Assembly (NCBI RefSeq): GCF_019740355.2
Contig: NZ_CP091819.1
Coordinates: forward strand, 3,968,001 to 4,032,000
Origin: Paracrocinitomix mangrovi
Lineage (GTDB): Bacteria > Bacteroidota > Bacteroidia > Flavobacteriales_D > Crocinitomicaceae
Reading direction: 5' to 3'
Length of the DNA: 64,000 nucleotides
Shown: one piece after another, positions 27,224-36,500 of the stretch
Layout of the letters: each line of letters opens with the position of its first letter
How positions within the stretch are numbered: position 1 is the first letter of the stretch
Notes under the pieces: model-generated
The model's input: only the letters and a program-made list of their open reading frames with translations
What the model was told of the DNA's origin: nothing
The model's database searches: none
Translations under genes and position numbers: made by a program

Positions 27224-27231
27224 TATATTTG
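27224..27231 (+). promoter_or_regulatory. Bacteroidota-type -7 box (TATATTTG) before the DUF1573 genes
   Basis: TATATTTG is an exact TAnnTTTG match 45 bases upstream of the ATG at 27276. No -33 TTTG is seen at standard spacing. The rest of the 270-base gap after recQ shows nothing else that I can support. Confidence 0.42.
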
Positions 27232-27275
27232 GTATCGTTATTGTGTATGATTTCGTACATCAAACAAAATGTAAG

Positions 27276-27743
27276 ATGAGAAAATTTTTAATGACATTCA
27301 GCCTAATTTGTGCATCTGCAATAGTAACTAACTTCACATTTGCTCAAAACAATGGTACTCCTGATCCGGTAGAACCTACTAGCGGGGCAGTTCTTAAAAT
27401 GAATAAGGATGTTCATGATTATGGTACCATTACGCAAGGTGATGATGGTAATTGTACTTTTACAATTACAAATACAGGTACAGAAGCCTTGATTATTTCA
27501 TTGTGTAAAGGGTCATGTGGATGTACAGTGCCGGTTTGCCCACAGGAACCAATTCCTCCAGGTGAGTCTGTTGATATTACAGTAAAATACAATACGAGTA
27601 AAGTAGGTCCTATCCAGCGTTCAGTGACAATTAGCTCTAACGCCTCAAATGAACCTAAAAAAGTGATTCGTATTAAAGGAAACGTAAAAGCAAAACCAAC
27701 TGGTTCAGCCCCATTTAATACAGGCGGACCGACAGTAAATTAA
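27276..27743 (+). CDS. DUF1573 domain exported protein (first of three)
   Basis: I place the start at the ATG at 27276 (MRKFLMTFSL), giving 155 residues with a signal peptide that ends at FAQ; an in-frame GTG at 27243 would only add a polar stub before the signal. The mature protein is one DUF1573 domain, an Ig/ASPM-like beta sandwich with HDYGTITQGD, FTITNTGTEALII, KGSCGCTVPVCP and SSNASNEPKKVIRIKG. It is periplasmic or surface-exposed. The three-cysteine motif and fold are conserved in Bacteroidota but no function is established. The downstream paralog shares long identical stretches, so they arose by duplication. Confidence 0.85.
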   Translation: MRKFLMTFSLICASAIVTNFTFAQNNGTPDPVEPTSGAVLKMNKDVHDYGTITQGDDGNCTFTITNTGTEALIISLCKGSCGCTVPVCPQEPIPPGESVDITVKYNTSKVGPIQRSVTISSNASNEPKKVIRIKGNVKAKPTGSAPFNTGGPTVN

Positions 27744-27757
27744 ATAAATTAATAACC

Positions 27758-27771
27758 TCCGTTATAACGGA
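27758..27771. other. Perfect 14-bp palindrome between DUF1573 genes
   Basis: TCCGTTATAACGGA is its own reverse complement and is followed by ATTTTAAA. It may act as a weak intercistronic hairpin or an operator; it has too short a T run and loop for a confident terminator. Confidence 0.4.
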
Positions 27772-27790
27772 ATTTTAAACCAAATAAGTA

Positions 27791-28222
27791 ATGAGAAAAG
27801 CAATTTTTACACTTAGTCTTTTAGTTGCAGCATTTGTTGGATTCAACGCAAATGCACAAGAAGTACAAACTCAGCCTACTAGTAAAGCTGTTATCACAAT
27901 CGATAAAGAAACACACGATTATGGTACAATTACACAAGGAGATAATGGTGAGTGCGAATTCGTAGTAACTAATACAGGTTCTGAACCTTTGATTATTTCA
28001 AGATGTAAAGGATCTTGTGGATGTACAGTTCCAACTTGTCCTCAAGAGCCAATCGCTCCTGGTAAATCAGCAGTTATTAAAGTAAAATATGATACTAACA
28101 GAGTTGGGCCTATCGCTAAATCTGTTACAATTACTTCAAATGCTGGTAACGAGCCAAATAAAGTTATTAGAATTAAAGGACAGATTAAAGCTAAACCAGC
28201 TGATACTGCTCCTACAAATTAA
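27791..28222 (+). CDS. DUF1573 domain exported protein (second of three)
   Basis: The 143-residue product has a signal peptide ending at NANAQ and a single DUF1573 domain with the same landmarks as the gene 48 bases upstream (HDYGTITQGD, RCKGSCGCTVP, NEPNKVIRIKGQ). Pairwise similarity over the domain is very high, so this is a recent tandem duplicate. It is followed after 3 bases by a third, more diverged member, so the set is likely co-transcribed. Confidence 0.85.
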   Translation: MRKAIFTLSLLVAAFVGFNANAQEVQTQPTSKAVITIDKETHDYGTITQGDNGECEFVVTNTGSEPLIISRCKGSCGCTVPTCPQEPIAPGKSAVIKVKYDTNRVGPIAKSVTITSNAGNEPNKVIRIKGQIKAKPADTAPTN

Positions 28223-28225
28223 TTA

Positions 28226-28603
28226 ATGAGGCTATTTTTTGCGATCATAATAGCAATGAATTCCGCGTTCACTTTAACTAGTGGCGCGGAATTCTCATTT
28301 AAAGAGCGCACTTTTAAGTTTCCGGATACCCAACAAGGAGAACTTTTAAAACATGATTTTCATTTTACAAATACCGGAGACGAACCTTTAATCATTAGCA
28401 ATTATAAAGTAGCCTGTACTTGTACCAAGATTACCTTTCCAACTGAACCCATCTTACCTGGAAAATCAGGTGTGATTCATTTGACATTTGATACCACCTC
28501 GGCCTACGACTACCAACACAGAAAAATTCAGATTTTTTCAAACGCTAAAAAAAATCCAACGGTAATTAGTTTTAAAGTGATTGTGATTCCTCACAATGAA
28601 TAA
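28226..28603 (+). CDS. DUF1573 domain exported protein (third, diverged)
   Basis: This 125-residue protein keeps the DUF1573 pattern: signal-like MRLFFAIIIAMNSAFTLTSG, then FKFPDTQQGE, FTNTGDEPLII, ACTCTKITFP and PGKSGVIHLTFDT. The cysteine motif is CTCT where the two paralogs have CGCT. The gene contains a 10-bp inverted repeat in the signal-peptide region (28258-28294). Its 3' end overlaps the convergent folP gene by 32 bases. Confidence 0.78.
   Translation: MRLFFAIIIAMNSAFTLTSGAEFSFKERTFKFPDTQQGELLKHDFHFTNTGDEPLIISNYKVACTCTKITFPTEPILPGKSGVIHLTFDTTSAYDYQHRKIQIFSNAKKNPTVISFKVIVIPHNE
28258..28294. repeat. 10-bp inverted repeat inside the third DUF1573 gene
   Basis: GAATTCCGCG at 28258-28267 is the exact reverse complement of CGCGGAATTC at 28285-28294, with a 17-base loop. 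It would make a stable mRNA hairpin 32 bases after the start codon. Confidence 0.6.
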
Positions 28604-29441
28604 GCTTTCCAAGCTTAACTGATTCAACAGCTTCCTTAACATCATGAACTCTTAAGATAGCAGCTCCTTTGCTCAAAGCAATGGTATTTAAAACAGTTGT
28701 TCCATTTAAACTCTCATCTGAAGTGATATTGAGAGATTTATAGATCATTGATTTTCTAGAAATCCCTACCAATATTGGACAATCATGTAAATGCAATAAC
28801 TCAAGCTGCTTCATTAATTGAAAATTTTGCCCAACATCCTTGCTAAAACCAAATCCGGGATCGATAATTATGTCCTTAATTCCCGCTTTTCTGGCCTTAC
28901 TTATCTGTTGAGAAAAGTATAGTTGAATGTCCTGAATTAAATCTTTATACTGATTGAGTGATTTCATATTTTGAGGAGTTCCTTTCATATGCATCATGAT
29001 GTAGGGAACATTCAATTGAGCAACCGTTTCAAACATCTTTTCATCTAGTTGACCACCTGAAATATCATTGACTATATCTGCTCCATTTTTAACTGCTTCA
29101 ATGGCTACTTTTGATCTAAAAGTATCAATTGAAATAAGTATATTCGGAAAAGAATTTTTTAAGGATTTTATAGCGGTTGCAGTTCTTTCAACTTCCTCTT
29201 CAACAGAAATATCTTTGGCACCCGGACGAGAAGAGTATCCGCCAATATCAAGAATGTGAGCGCCTTCTTCCACCATTTTTGCTGCTTTTTGCAAAAGTTG
29301 ATCTTCAGAAGAAATTCTACTTTCGGCAAAGAAACTGTCTGGCGTTACGTTGAGAATTCCCATTACAATAGGACCATCAAAATTCATCAAGCTTCCTGCA
29401 CAATTCATCTGAAACTTCGAACAAAAAAATGTATCTTTCAC
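28572..29441 (-). CDS. folP: Dihydropteroate synthase
   Basis: This TIM-barrel enzyme of folate synthesis joins p-aminobenzoate to dihydropterin pyrophosphate. The hallmarks are MGILNVTPDSFF (pterin/pyrophosphate loop), DIGGYSSRPGA, ISIDTFRSKVA, NDISGG, MHMKGTPQNM, IIDPGFGFSKD, ILVGISRKSMI and LRVHDV. The length of 289 residues assumes the ATG at 29441; an ATG at 29408 (MNCAGSLM) is an equally good start. The usual DGG loop reads AES here, a common variation. It is convergent with the DUF1573 gene and divergent from the DUF1599 gene. Confidence 0.95.
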   Translation of the reverse strand: MKDTFFCSKFQMNCAGSLMNFDGPIVMGILNVTPDSFFAESRISSEDQLLQKAAKMVEEGAHILDIGGYSSRPGAKDISVEEEVERTATAIKSLKNSFPNILISIDTFRSKVAIEAVKNGADIVNDISGGQLDEKMFETVAQLNVPYIMMHMKGTPQNMKSLNQYKDLIQDIQLYFSQQISKARKAGIKDIIIDPGFGFSKDVGQNFQLMKQLELLHLHDCPILVGISRKSMIYKSLNITSDESLNGTTVLNTIALSKGAAILRVHDVKEAVESVKLGKLIHCEESQSL

Positions 29442-29452
29442 GGCTAAAATTA

Positions 29453-29485
29453 TTTGTTATCCGGATGCGATCTCATTACTTTTAA
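29453..29485 (+). promoter_or_regulatory. Putative promoter: TTTG, spacer, TACTTTTA
   Basis: TTTG at 29453-29456 and TACTTTTA at 29478-29485 are spaced about 21 bases, close to the Bacteroidota -33/-7 layout, one base off in the -7 box. It is 34 bases before the DUF1599 ATG. Confidence 0.4.
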
Positions 29486-29518
29486 TAGGAGATTTGCACC
29501 ACAAAGCTGATTTTATCA

Positions 29519-30061
29519 ATGTCAAAAACTGCTGATCAATATAAAAAAGTAATCGCCAAATGTAGGTCAATCTTTGAGAAAAAAGGTAAGGATTATGGTA
29601 CTGCTTGGCGTATTTTAAGAATTAGTTCATTGACAGATCAAATTTTTATCAAAGCTCAACGCATTAGAACAATACAAGAAACCGGAGTCAATAAAGTGGG
29701 AGAGGATATTGAAGGAGAATTCATTGCTATTGTTAATTACTGCGTAATGGGATTGATTCAATTGGAATTAGGAGCTGATGCAGAAGTAGAGATGCCAATG
29801 GATAAGGTAGTGGCCTTATATGATGAAAAGACCAATCAGGCATTTGATTTAATGGAGAAAAAGAATCATGATTATGGCGAAGCATGGAGGGACATGAGAG
29901 TATCTTCACATACAGATTTAATCATGATGAAAATATTGCGCACCAAACAAATTGAGGATAACGACGGAAAAACTTTAATTTCTGAGGGTATTGATGCCAA
30001 TTATTTGGACATGTTAAACTATGCAGTTTTCGCCCTTATCCTTTTGGATGAACAATCATAA
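29519..30061 (+). CDS. DUF1599 domain protein with two internal repeats
   Basis: The 180-residue protein is made of two similar halves. Each has KKGKDYGTAW/KKNHDYGEAW, then RISSLTDQIFIKAQR/RVSSHTDLIMMKILR, an acidic segment (GEDIEGEF/SEGIDANY), and a hydrophobic NYCVMGLIQLE/NYAVFALILLD helix. This is the DUF1599 family (nucleotide-modification-associated domain 1). It is all-alpha by pattern and cytosolic. In Bacteroidota it is commonly found between folP and a BT_3928-type gene, the same order as here, but its biochemical role is not established. Confidence 0.85.
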   Translation: MSKTADQYKKVIAKCRSIFEKKGKDYGTAWRILRISSLTDQIFIKAQRIRTIQETGVNKVGEDIEGEFIAIVNYCVMGLIQLELGADAEVEMPMDKVVALYDEKTNQAFDLMEKKNHDYGEAWRDMRVSSHTDLIMMKILRTKQIEDNDGKTLISEGIDANYLDMLNYAVFALILLDEQS

Positions 30062-30105
30062 TGTTAGAATTCTGTTAAGAACCAATATGATCTGTAAAGA
30101 ACCAT

Positions 30106-30113
30106 TACTTTTG
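30106..30113 (+). promoter_or_regulatory. Bacteroidota-type -7 box (TACTTTTG)
   Basis: TACTTTTG is an exact TAnnTTTG match 33 bases before the ATG at 30146, in the 84-base gap after the DUF1599 gene. It could start the BT_3928-tpiA-prmA unit. Confidence 0.45.
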
Positions 30114-30145
30114 TCAAAAGTCAATTCAAACTAAAATACCAAGCC

Positions 30146-31933
30146 ATGGATGATATGCGATTGAGAAATCAAAAACCTGATGTTGCAGGTAGATCTTTAT
30201 TGCTAAATGTGATTTTCGTTTTGTTGAATGTCACAGGTGTTGTTTTAACAGTAATAGGATTTCACGAATCAACCTCAGATTCTAATTCTCTTGTGTTAAG
30301 CATAATGGGAATGTCCCTAATAGCAATTAGTTTGTTTGTCTTGTTTATGCTCAAAGGTCTTTTCCTTTTTTCATATGTCGCCAGAGCTTTTGTGGGAGGT
30401 TTGTTTATTGTGTCGGGTCTAGTAAAAGCTAATGATCCATGGGGTTTTGCTTTTAAATTAGAAGAATATTTTTCACCGCAAGGTTTAACAGCAGATTATG
30501 GCTTTTTTGGTTGGTTTGCAGATTATACATTGGAACTTTCAATCCTGATTTGTGTTGCTGAAATCGTATTGGGGGCAGCTGTAATTTTAGGAGGTAAAAT
30601 CAAATTGGCATCATGGTCACTTTTATTGATGATGATATTCTTTACCTGGCTTACCTGGTATACTGCAAGTTGTAATGCTAATCAAATGTTGGCAATGGAA
30701 ACAGGTCAGGAGTTTACTAGAGATTGTGTAACAGATTGTGGTTGTTTTGGTGATGCATTGAGAGGTTCGGTCGGTAGGTCCTTAACTCCCTATGAGTCAT
30801 TCTGGAAAGATATTGTATTGTTCTATTTTGTGATTATCATTTTTGTTAATCAATGGAAGATTAACTTAAACTCTATTAAAGAAAATTGGATAATGGTACC
30901 GGCTTCAATGGTGGTAATTATCTTCTTTTCTTATGTTTTTGATATGTGGTGGTTCCCAATCTTCTTCGGTTTAATTGCCTTGTTGGGAAGCTTTGTGATA
31001 GGAAATATAAATATTGGAAAAATGGCCAAGCCATGGAAAATGGCTGCTTATGTTTCCTTATTGGCATTGATTTTCAGCCTTTATACTTCTCATTATTTAC
31101 CAATTAAAGATTACAGAGCATACGCCATTGGAAATAATATCAAAGAACAAATGTCCAATGGTATTCCAAGAATTTCAGAATGGAAATTCAAGTATAAAAA
31201 TCTTCAAACTGGTAAAGAAGAGTTGTTTGATGCCAGTGAATATGAAGTTTATGGGGATACTACTATGTACGAATACGTAGGAAGGGAAGAAATTGTAATT
31301 GATCCGGGTAAAGATCCATCTATAACGGATTTTGTGGCAACGCTTGAATATGAGAAGTTGACTGATGCAGAAAAGAAAATTCCTTATGTAGATTCGTTGT
31401 TTGAATGGGATTATGAGAATTATTATGAAGAGAAAATGATTTTAACGCATGATTACGGTGCGGATACAATTGCTGCATTGGAATATGATACGCTTTTCTA
31501 TCCTGATTCTCTATATAAGGCTGGTGACGTATATTGGGATTTAATTGATCCTTCTGCGCCATGGGTGATTGATATGACTCAATATTTATTGAATTCAGAG
31601 AATTTGTTGTTAATGACAATTAGAGATATTGAGAATATCAATGAAGGTTCAATAGATGATTTTTCTGAATTATTGACAAAGTCTAAGGAAGCAAACATCC
31701 CTTTTTATGTACTTTCTCCTGCAACAGCTGAACAAATTTCAACTTTTAAATCAAAGTATAATTTTGACGCTACTTTCATGCAATTTGATGGAACTGAGAT
31801 TAAAATTATAGTGCGTTCTAATCCAGGTTTAGTTTGGTTGCAAAACGGAACTGTGAAAGATAAATGGCCAAGTAGGTCAATTCCGGATTTTGATTCTATC
31901 TTTGAAGACGAGATAGAAAATCAACATGAGTAA
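30146..31933 (+). CDS. BT_3928 family membrane protein (DoxX/MauE-like plus thioredoxin-like domain)
   Basis: The first 330 residues of this 595-residue protein hold about eight hydrophobic segments, including the DoxX/MauE-like RAFVGGLFIVSGLVKANDP. The cysteine-containing loop DCVTDCGCFGDAL between segments is characteristic of MauE-type redox membrane proteins. The C-terminal 230 residues are outside the membrane and end in a thioredoxin-like fold (NLLLMTIRDIE, FYVLSPAT, PGLVWLQNGTV) without a CxxC motif. A role in envelope thiol chemistry is plausible from the family, not shown. The stop overlaps the tpiA start by 8 bases. Confidence 0.83.
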   Translation: MDDMRLRNQKPDVAGRSLLLNVIFVLLNVTGVVLTVIGFHESTSDSNSLVLSIMGMSLIAISLFVLFMLKGLFLFSYVARAFVGGLFIVSGLVKANDPWGFAFKLEEYFSPQGLTADYGFFGWFADYTLELSILICVAEIVLGAAVILGGKIKLASWSLLLMMIFFTWLTWYTASCNANQMLAMETGQEFTRDCVTDCGCFGDALRGSVGRSLTPYESFWKDIVLFYFVIIIFVNQWKINLNSIKENWIMVPASMVVIIFFSYVFDMWWFPIFFGLIALLGSFVIGNINIGKMAKPWKMAAYVSLLALIFSLYTSHYLPIKDYRAYAIGNNIKEQMSNGIPRISEWKFKYKNLQTGKEELFDASEYEVYGDTTMYEYVGREEIVIDPGKDPSITDFVATLEYEKLTDAEKKIPYVDSLFEWDYENYYEEKMILTHDYGADTIAALEYDTLFYPDSLYKAGDVYWDLIDPSAPWVIDMTQYLLNSENLLLMTIRDIENINEGSIDDFSELLTKSKEANIPFYVLSPATAEQISTFKSKYNFDATFMQFDGTEIKIIVRSNPGLVWLQNGTVKDKWPSRSIPDFDSIFEDEIENQHE

Positions 31934-32684
31934 ACAAATATTAGCCGGAAACTGGAAAATGAATCTGGACTATGCAGAAGCTAAAAAGCTAGTTCAGGAT
32001 CTCTTAAAACTTAAAGACAAATTCAATAAAGATGCAGAAGTGGTAATTTGCCCTTCTCCTGTATATATTGCAGTTTTTGCAGAGATTCTAGCCAAAGAAA
32101 AATGGATTAAATTAGGTGCTCAAAACTGTTACTTTGCAGATAATGGGGCCTATACTGGGGAAGTTTCACCAGTTCAATTAAAATCTTTAGAAGTAGATTA
32201 CTGTATAGTTGGTCACTCTGAAAGACGAGATTTTTTTAATGAAGATTATGCTTTATTGGCAAAAAAAACCAAGGCTTTATTGAATCATGGAATTACACCA
32301 ATCTTTTGTTGTGGTGAGCAATTACAAGTGAGAGAAAGTAATGTCTATCGAGAATTTGTGATGAAACAAATCGAAGAAGCTTTATTCTCCTTGAGTGCAG
32401 AGGAAATTTCAAAAGTGGTTATCGCTTATGAACCGGTTTGGGCAATTGGAACTGGAAAAACTGCAACTGCTGAACAAGCACAAGAAATACATGCCTTAAT
32501 TCGCGCTAGAGTAACCGCGAAATTCGGAGAAAAAGTGGGCAAAGAAATTTCCATTATCTACGGTGGAAGTTGCAAACCGGAAAATGCCAAAGAACTTTTT
32601 GCTCAAAACGATATCAATGGAGGGTTGATCGGAGGAGCGTCTTTAGTAGCTAAAGATTTTTGTGAAATAAGCAACTCATTTTAA
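31926..32684 (+). CDS. tpiA: Triosephosphate isomerase
   Basis: This 252-residue TIM barrel interconverts dihydroxyacetone phosphate and glyceraldehyde-3-phosphate. It has the substrate lysine in AGNWKMN, the catalytic histidine in VGHSERR, the catalytic glutamate in AYEPVWAIGTGKTA (start of the mobile loop), and YGGSCKPENA plus GGLIGGASL for phosphate binding. All active-site residues are present. It is translationally coupled to the genes on both sides. Confidence 0.97.
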   Translation: MSKQILAGNWKMNLDYAEAKKLVQDLLKLKDKFNKDAEVVICPSPVYIAVFAEILAKEKWIKLGAQNCYFADNGAYTGEVSPVQLKSLEVDYCIVGHSERRDFFNEDYALLAKKTKALLNHGITPIFCCGEQLQVRESNVYREFVMKQIEEALFSLSAEEISKVVIAYEPVWAIGTGKTATAEQAQEIHALIRARVTAKFGEKVGKEISIIYGGSCKPENAKELFAQNDINGGLIGGASLVAKDFCEISNSF

Positions 32685-33508
32685 TGGATTACATTGAAGT
32701 AGAAATGGATTTCAATCCTGTTGAACCATGGAGAGATATTGCCATATCAGAAATGGGAGAGGAAGGTTTTGACAGTTTTGTTGAAACCAAAACAGGAGTG
32801 AAAGGTTATATTCCCGAAAAACACTTTTCTCAAGAATGGGCAGAGTCCTATGGACAAAGAGAATATGTGAAAAATATTGAGTGGAAGAAGATTGAGGATC
32901 AGAATTGGAATGCCAAATGGGAGTCAAATTTTGAACCTGTTATTATAGAGGATCAAATTGTTATTAAAGCACCATTTCATAATCAATCTTTTGATGCTCC
33001 TATAGTTGTTACCATTCAACCTCAAATGTCTTTTGGAACAGGCCATCACCAAACAACATGGATGATGTCTAAAAGATTGAACGAGATTGATCTGGATGGG
33101 AAAGAAGTGCTGGATATGGGCACTGGTACAGGTGTTTTGGCTATCCTGGCTGAAATAAAAGGTGCCAAATACGTGTATGCTCCGGATATTGATGAATGGT
33201 CTTTCAATAATGCCATTGAAAATATTGCATTAAATGATTGTTCTAACATTGAAGTGGCTTTGGGTGATCATCAGTTGTTAGCTGGAAAGATATTTGATGT
33301 GATCGCAGCTAATATCAACAAGAATGTACTGATTGAACAATTTTCAGTATATTCAAGATGTTTAAAACCTGAAGGCAAATTGCTGATAAGTGGATTTTTT
33401 GCTACTGATCAGGAAGATTTGAAGAAAGTAGCCAATGAAAATGGCTTTATTTTTGAAGATACCTTAACTAAAGATGGTTGGGCAATGATGCAGTTTAAAA
33501 AAGCCTAA
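32684..33508 (+). CDS. prmA: Ribosomal protein L11 methyltransferase
   Basis: The 274-residue protein has an N-terminal substrate-recognition domain and a C-terminal SAM-dependent methyltransferase fold. The signature MSFGTGHHQTTWMM links the two, followed by DMGTGTGVLAILA (motif I) and IAANINKNVL (the NPPY-equivalent motif of PrmA). It trimethylates ribosomal protein L11. The start shares one base with the tpiA stop, an order seen in many Bacteroidota. Confidence 0.94.
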   Translation: MDYIEVEMDFNPVEPWRDIAISEMGEEGFDSFVETKTGVKGYIPEKHFSQEWAESYGQREYVKNIEWKKIEDQNWNAKWESNFEPVIIEDQIVIKAPFHNQSFDAPIVVTIQPQMSFGTGHHQTTWMMSKRLNEIDLDGKEVLDMGTGTGVLAILAEIKGAKYVYAPDIDEWSFNNAIENIALNDCSNIEVALGDHQLLAGKIFDVIAANINKNVLIEQFSVYSRCLKPEGKLLISGFFATDQEDLKKVANENGFIFEDTLTKDGWAMMQFKKA

Positions 33509-33533
33509 TCCATATTAAATTAAAAACCGTTGT

Positions 33534-36500
33534 ATGAAAGCTCTTTTGATCTTACTTTTTTTAAGTATTACTACATTCTCTTTTTCACAATATTCACCAG
33601 ACCCGGCTACCTTTCTTAAAGAAATAGATAAAACATTGTCCAAATCAGATAATGCTAAAACTAAAGTTTTCATGGAAGAGTTTGAACCCAATTGGCTAAC
33701 AAACTTTTCTTCTGAGTATCAAAATAGAGTTGTAAGCACATGTAACTTACTGGAAGCTAAAGGAAGACCTGCCTTTCCTGATATTTACGGATATTTGATT
33801 TCAGTTCACTCTTTCGTTAAATCTAATCAGCCTAAGACTAGCTTTGAAACATGGCACAAAACAATTGATGATCTTTTAAATAGTAAAAAGAGTACCAATT
33901 TTCAGACGTTTATTGAGTTTTGCGCCGACTTTTTTACAGATGGTACCATTCACAAGGAATTAAAGTATAAGTGGACATTCACAGGAGGACAATATCTTTT
34001 TGAGTTTGAAAATAATAGACCAAAAATCACTTTTTCTAATGGTGACTTAGGTTGTTATATGTTTGATTTAGGAGCAGGAAAAAAAGATAATCCATTTGCC
34101 GATAGTATGGTGGTATACAAAACTACTGGTGTGTTTGAACCTTTTGTTCATAGATTTACCGGTAGAGGAGGTGATATTACATGGTCCAGAACAGGCTTGG
34201 ATCCTGCCAAGAATTATGCTGAAATTACAGACTACAAACTTTCCTTAAAACAAACAAAATTAGAGTGTGATTCGGTTTTAATGCATACTGAATATTACGA
34301 GAAACCATTGTGGGGCGATTTAAAAGATTACTGTAAAATTTATAACCGAGAAATTGATAAAATTTATCCTTCATTTACCTCATTTAGTAAAGAAGTAGTT
34401 AGAAAAGACATTATTCCTGATGTAGATTATTTGGGAGGATTTGCGTTAGAAGCAGGTGATTTTGCCGGAATTGGGTTTGATAAAAATCCTGCCAAATTGG
34501 TTTTTAAGCAAAATGGAAAACCTTTTGTTACGGCTAGAGCATTAAGCTTTAAAATCAATGAAAAATCCATTAAGGCTAATGATTGTGAAGTGGTAATGTA
34601 CCTTAATGATAAAGATACTTTATATCATCCGGGATTACAGTTGATTTATGACGCAACAAGTACACCTAAGATAGAGTTTGTTAGAGCTAATTCAGGTTTA
34701 GGAATGGCTCCTTTCAAAAATTCATATCATGATTTGGATATGTATGTGGATGAGATCATCTGGACCAAGGGTGATCCAAATTTGAACTTTACCTGGAATC
34801 AAAGAGATAGACCCAACAAGGAAGCTAGATTTGAATCAAAAGATTTCTTCTCTGCAAGAGATTATCAAAGAATTCAAGGGATGAATAAGACGCATCCTTT
34901 GGCGGCTATTTATAATTATACCTACAAGTATGATATGCCAACTATTGCAGTGAATAAAATTGCTGGACCAATGGGATATACTACTGATCAGGCATTGCCA
35001 ATTTTATTGGATTTGGCTCAACAAGGATTTATAACCTATAATTCAAGCAGAAAAGAGATCACAGTTCAACCAAAAACAAAGAAGTATATAGATGCCAGGG
35101 CTGGAAAAGTTGATTATGATAACATTGTCTTTGTAGCCAATTTGGAGCAGATACCAATGAGGGACACGCTAACACCTGATGGTAGAAGAATAAAAGAAAA
35201 TGTAGAGTTTAACGACAGAGCAATCAAAATCAATGAGAGAAAGAAATTATCTACCAATTTTGGTTATCTGAATTTAACATCATTGGATTTGTCTTTGAAT
35301 GAAGTAGACCCTATTCCAATTTCACCTCTTCAAAATGTTGTTATTTTCCCGGGATCCGGAGAACTTTTGATTAAAGAAGAAATGGACTTTGTGTTTGAGG
35401 GTGCTATTATGGCCGGTAAATTAGAAGTTTACTTGAATGAAGCCTCTTTTGATAACGAGCAATTTAGAATCAATCTTATTGATGTAAAACAAGCAATGTT
35501 TAGAGTTAGGCCAATATATGGAGGAGAAGGTCTTATTGCAATGTATTCGCACTTTGAAGACATTTCAGGATACATTGAGGTTGATGATCCAAATAACAGA
35601 TCGGGTAAAAACAACAGGGATTTTCCTCAGTACCCAATTTTAAATTCAACTAAAGACTCTTACGTATTCTATGATCATTCGTATGTATATGATGGCGTTT
35701 ATGATAGTGTAGATTTCTATTTCAAAGCAGAGCCTTTTAAGTTTGATAGTTTGGACAATTTTGATGAGTACTCAATGTCTTTTGATGGAGAATTCAGATC
35801 AGCAGGAATTTTTCCAACATTCAAGGAGAAATTGACAATTCAGGAAGATTATTCATTCGGCTTTAAAACAAAAGCACCAGCTGGAGGTTTTGATTTTTAT
35901 GGCGATTATGCGAAGTTTGACAACGAAATTCGTTTGAGCAATGAGGGATTAAGAGGTGCCGGTCAAATAGATTTTGAAACTTCATCTTCTAAATCTGAAA
36001 ATTTTGTCTTTTTCCCGGATTCAACAATGGGATTATCAGAGTATGTGAACAGAGGGGAACCTACAAGTGCAGGGAAGCAAGTGCCGGATGTTACTTGTGG
36101 AGGTGCCATGGTAACATTTGTTCCTAAAGAAGAAATCTTGAAAGCACGTGCTTATTCTGAACCTTTAATGTTCTTCAATAAAGAAGCAGAAATGAAAGGT
36201 GTTACTTTCTTGACTAAAGGCGGAATGACTGGAAGAGGGTTGATGTACTTCAAAGAAGCCGAGCTTGGTTCATATAATTTTAATTACGGAAGATGGACCA
36301 TTGATGCCGATACCGCCGATTTTAACTTATTGGCAAAGGGGCAAGAAACAACAAATCCGAATGAAGAAAATCCATTGTCATTTGATTCTAGGAACTTGAA
36401 TGCGCATGTAGATTTTCAAGAAAGAAAAGGGGAATTTAAATCTAACGACGGAACTTCAATTGTTGAGTTTCCTAAAAACCAGTACATCTGTTTCATGGAC

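Noticed and set aside
27015-27263. 82-codon minus-strand frame between recQ and the first DUF1573 gene
   Set aside because: Its composition is not protein-like and it would run through the -7 box of the DUF1573 genes.
27243-27275. Upstream GTG start for the first DUF1573 gene
   Set aside because: The ATG at 27276 gives a normal signal peptide, while the extension adds polar residues in front of it.
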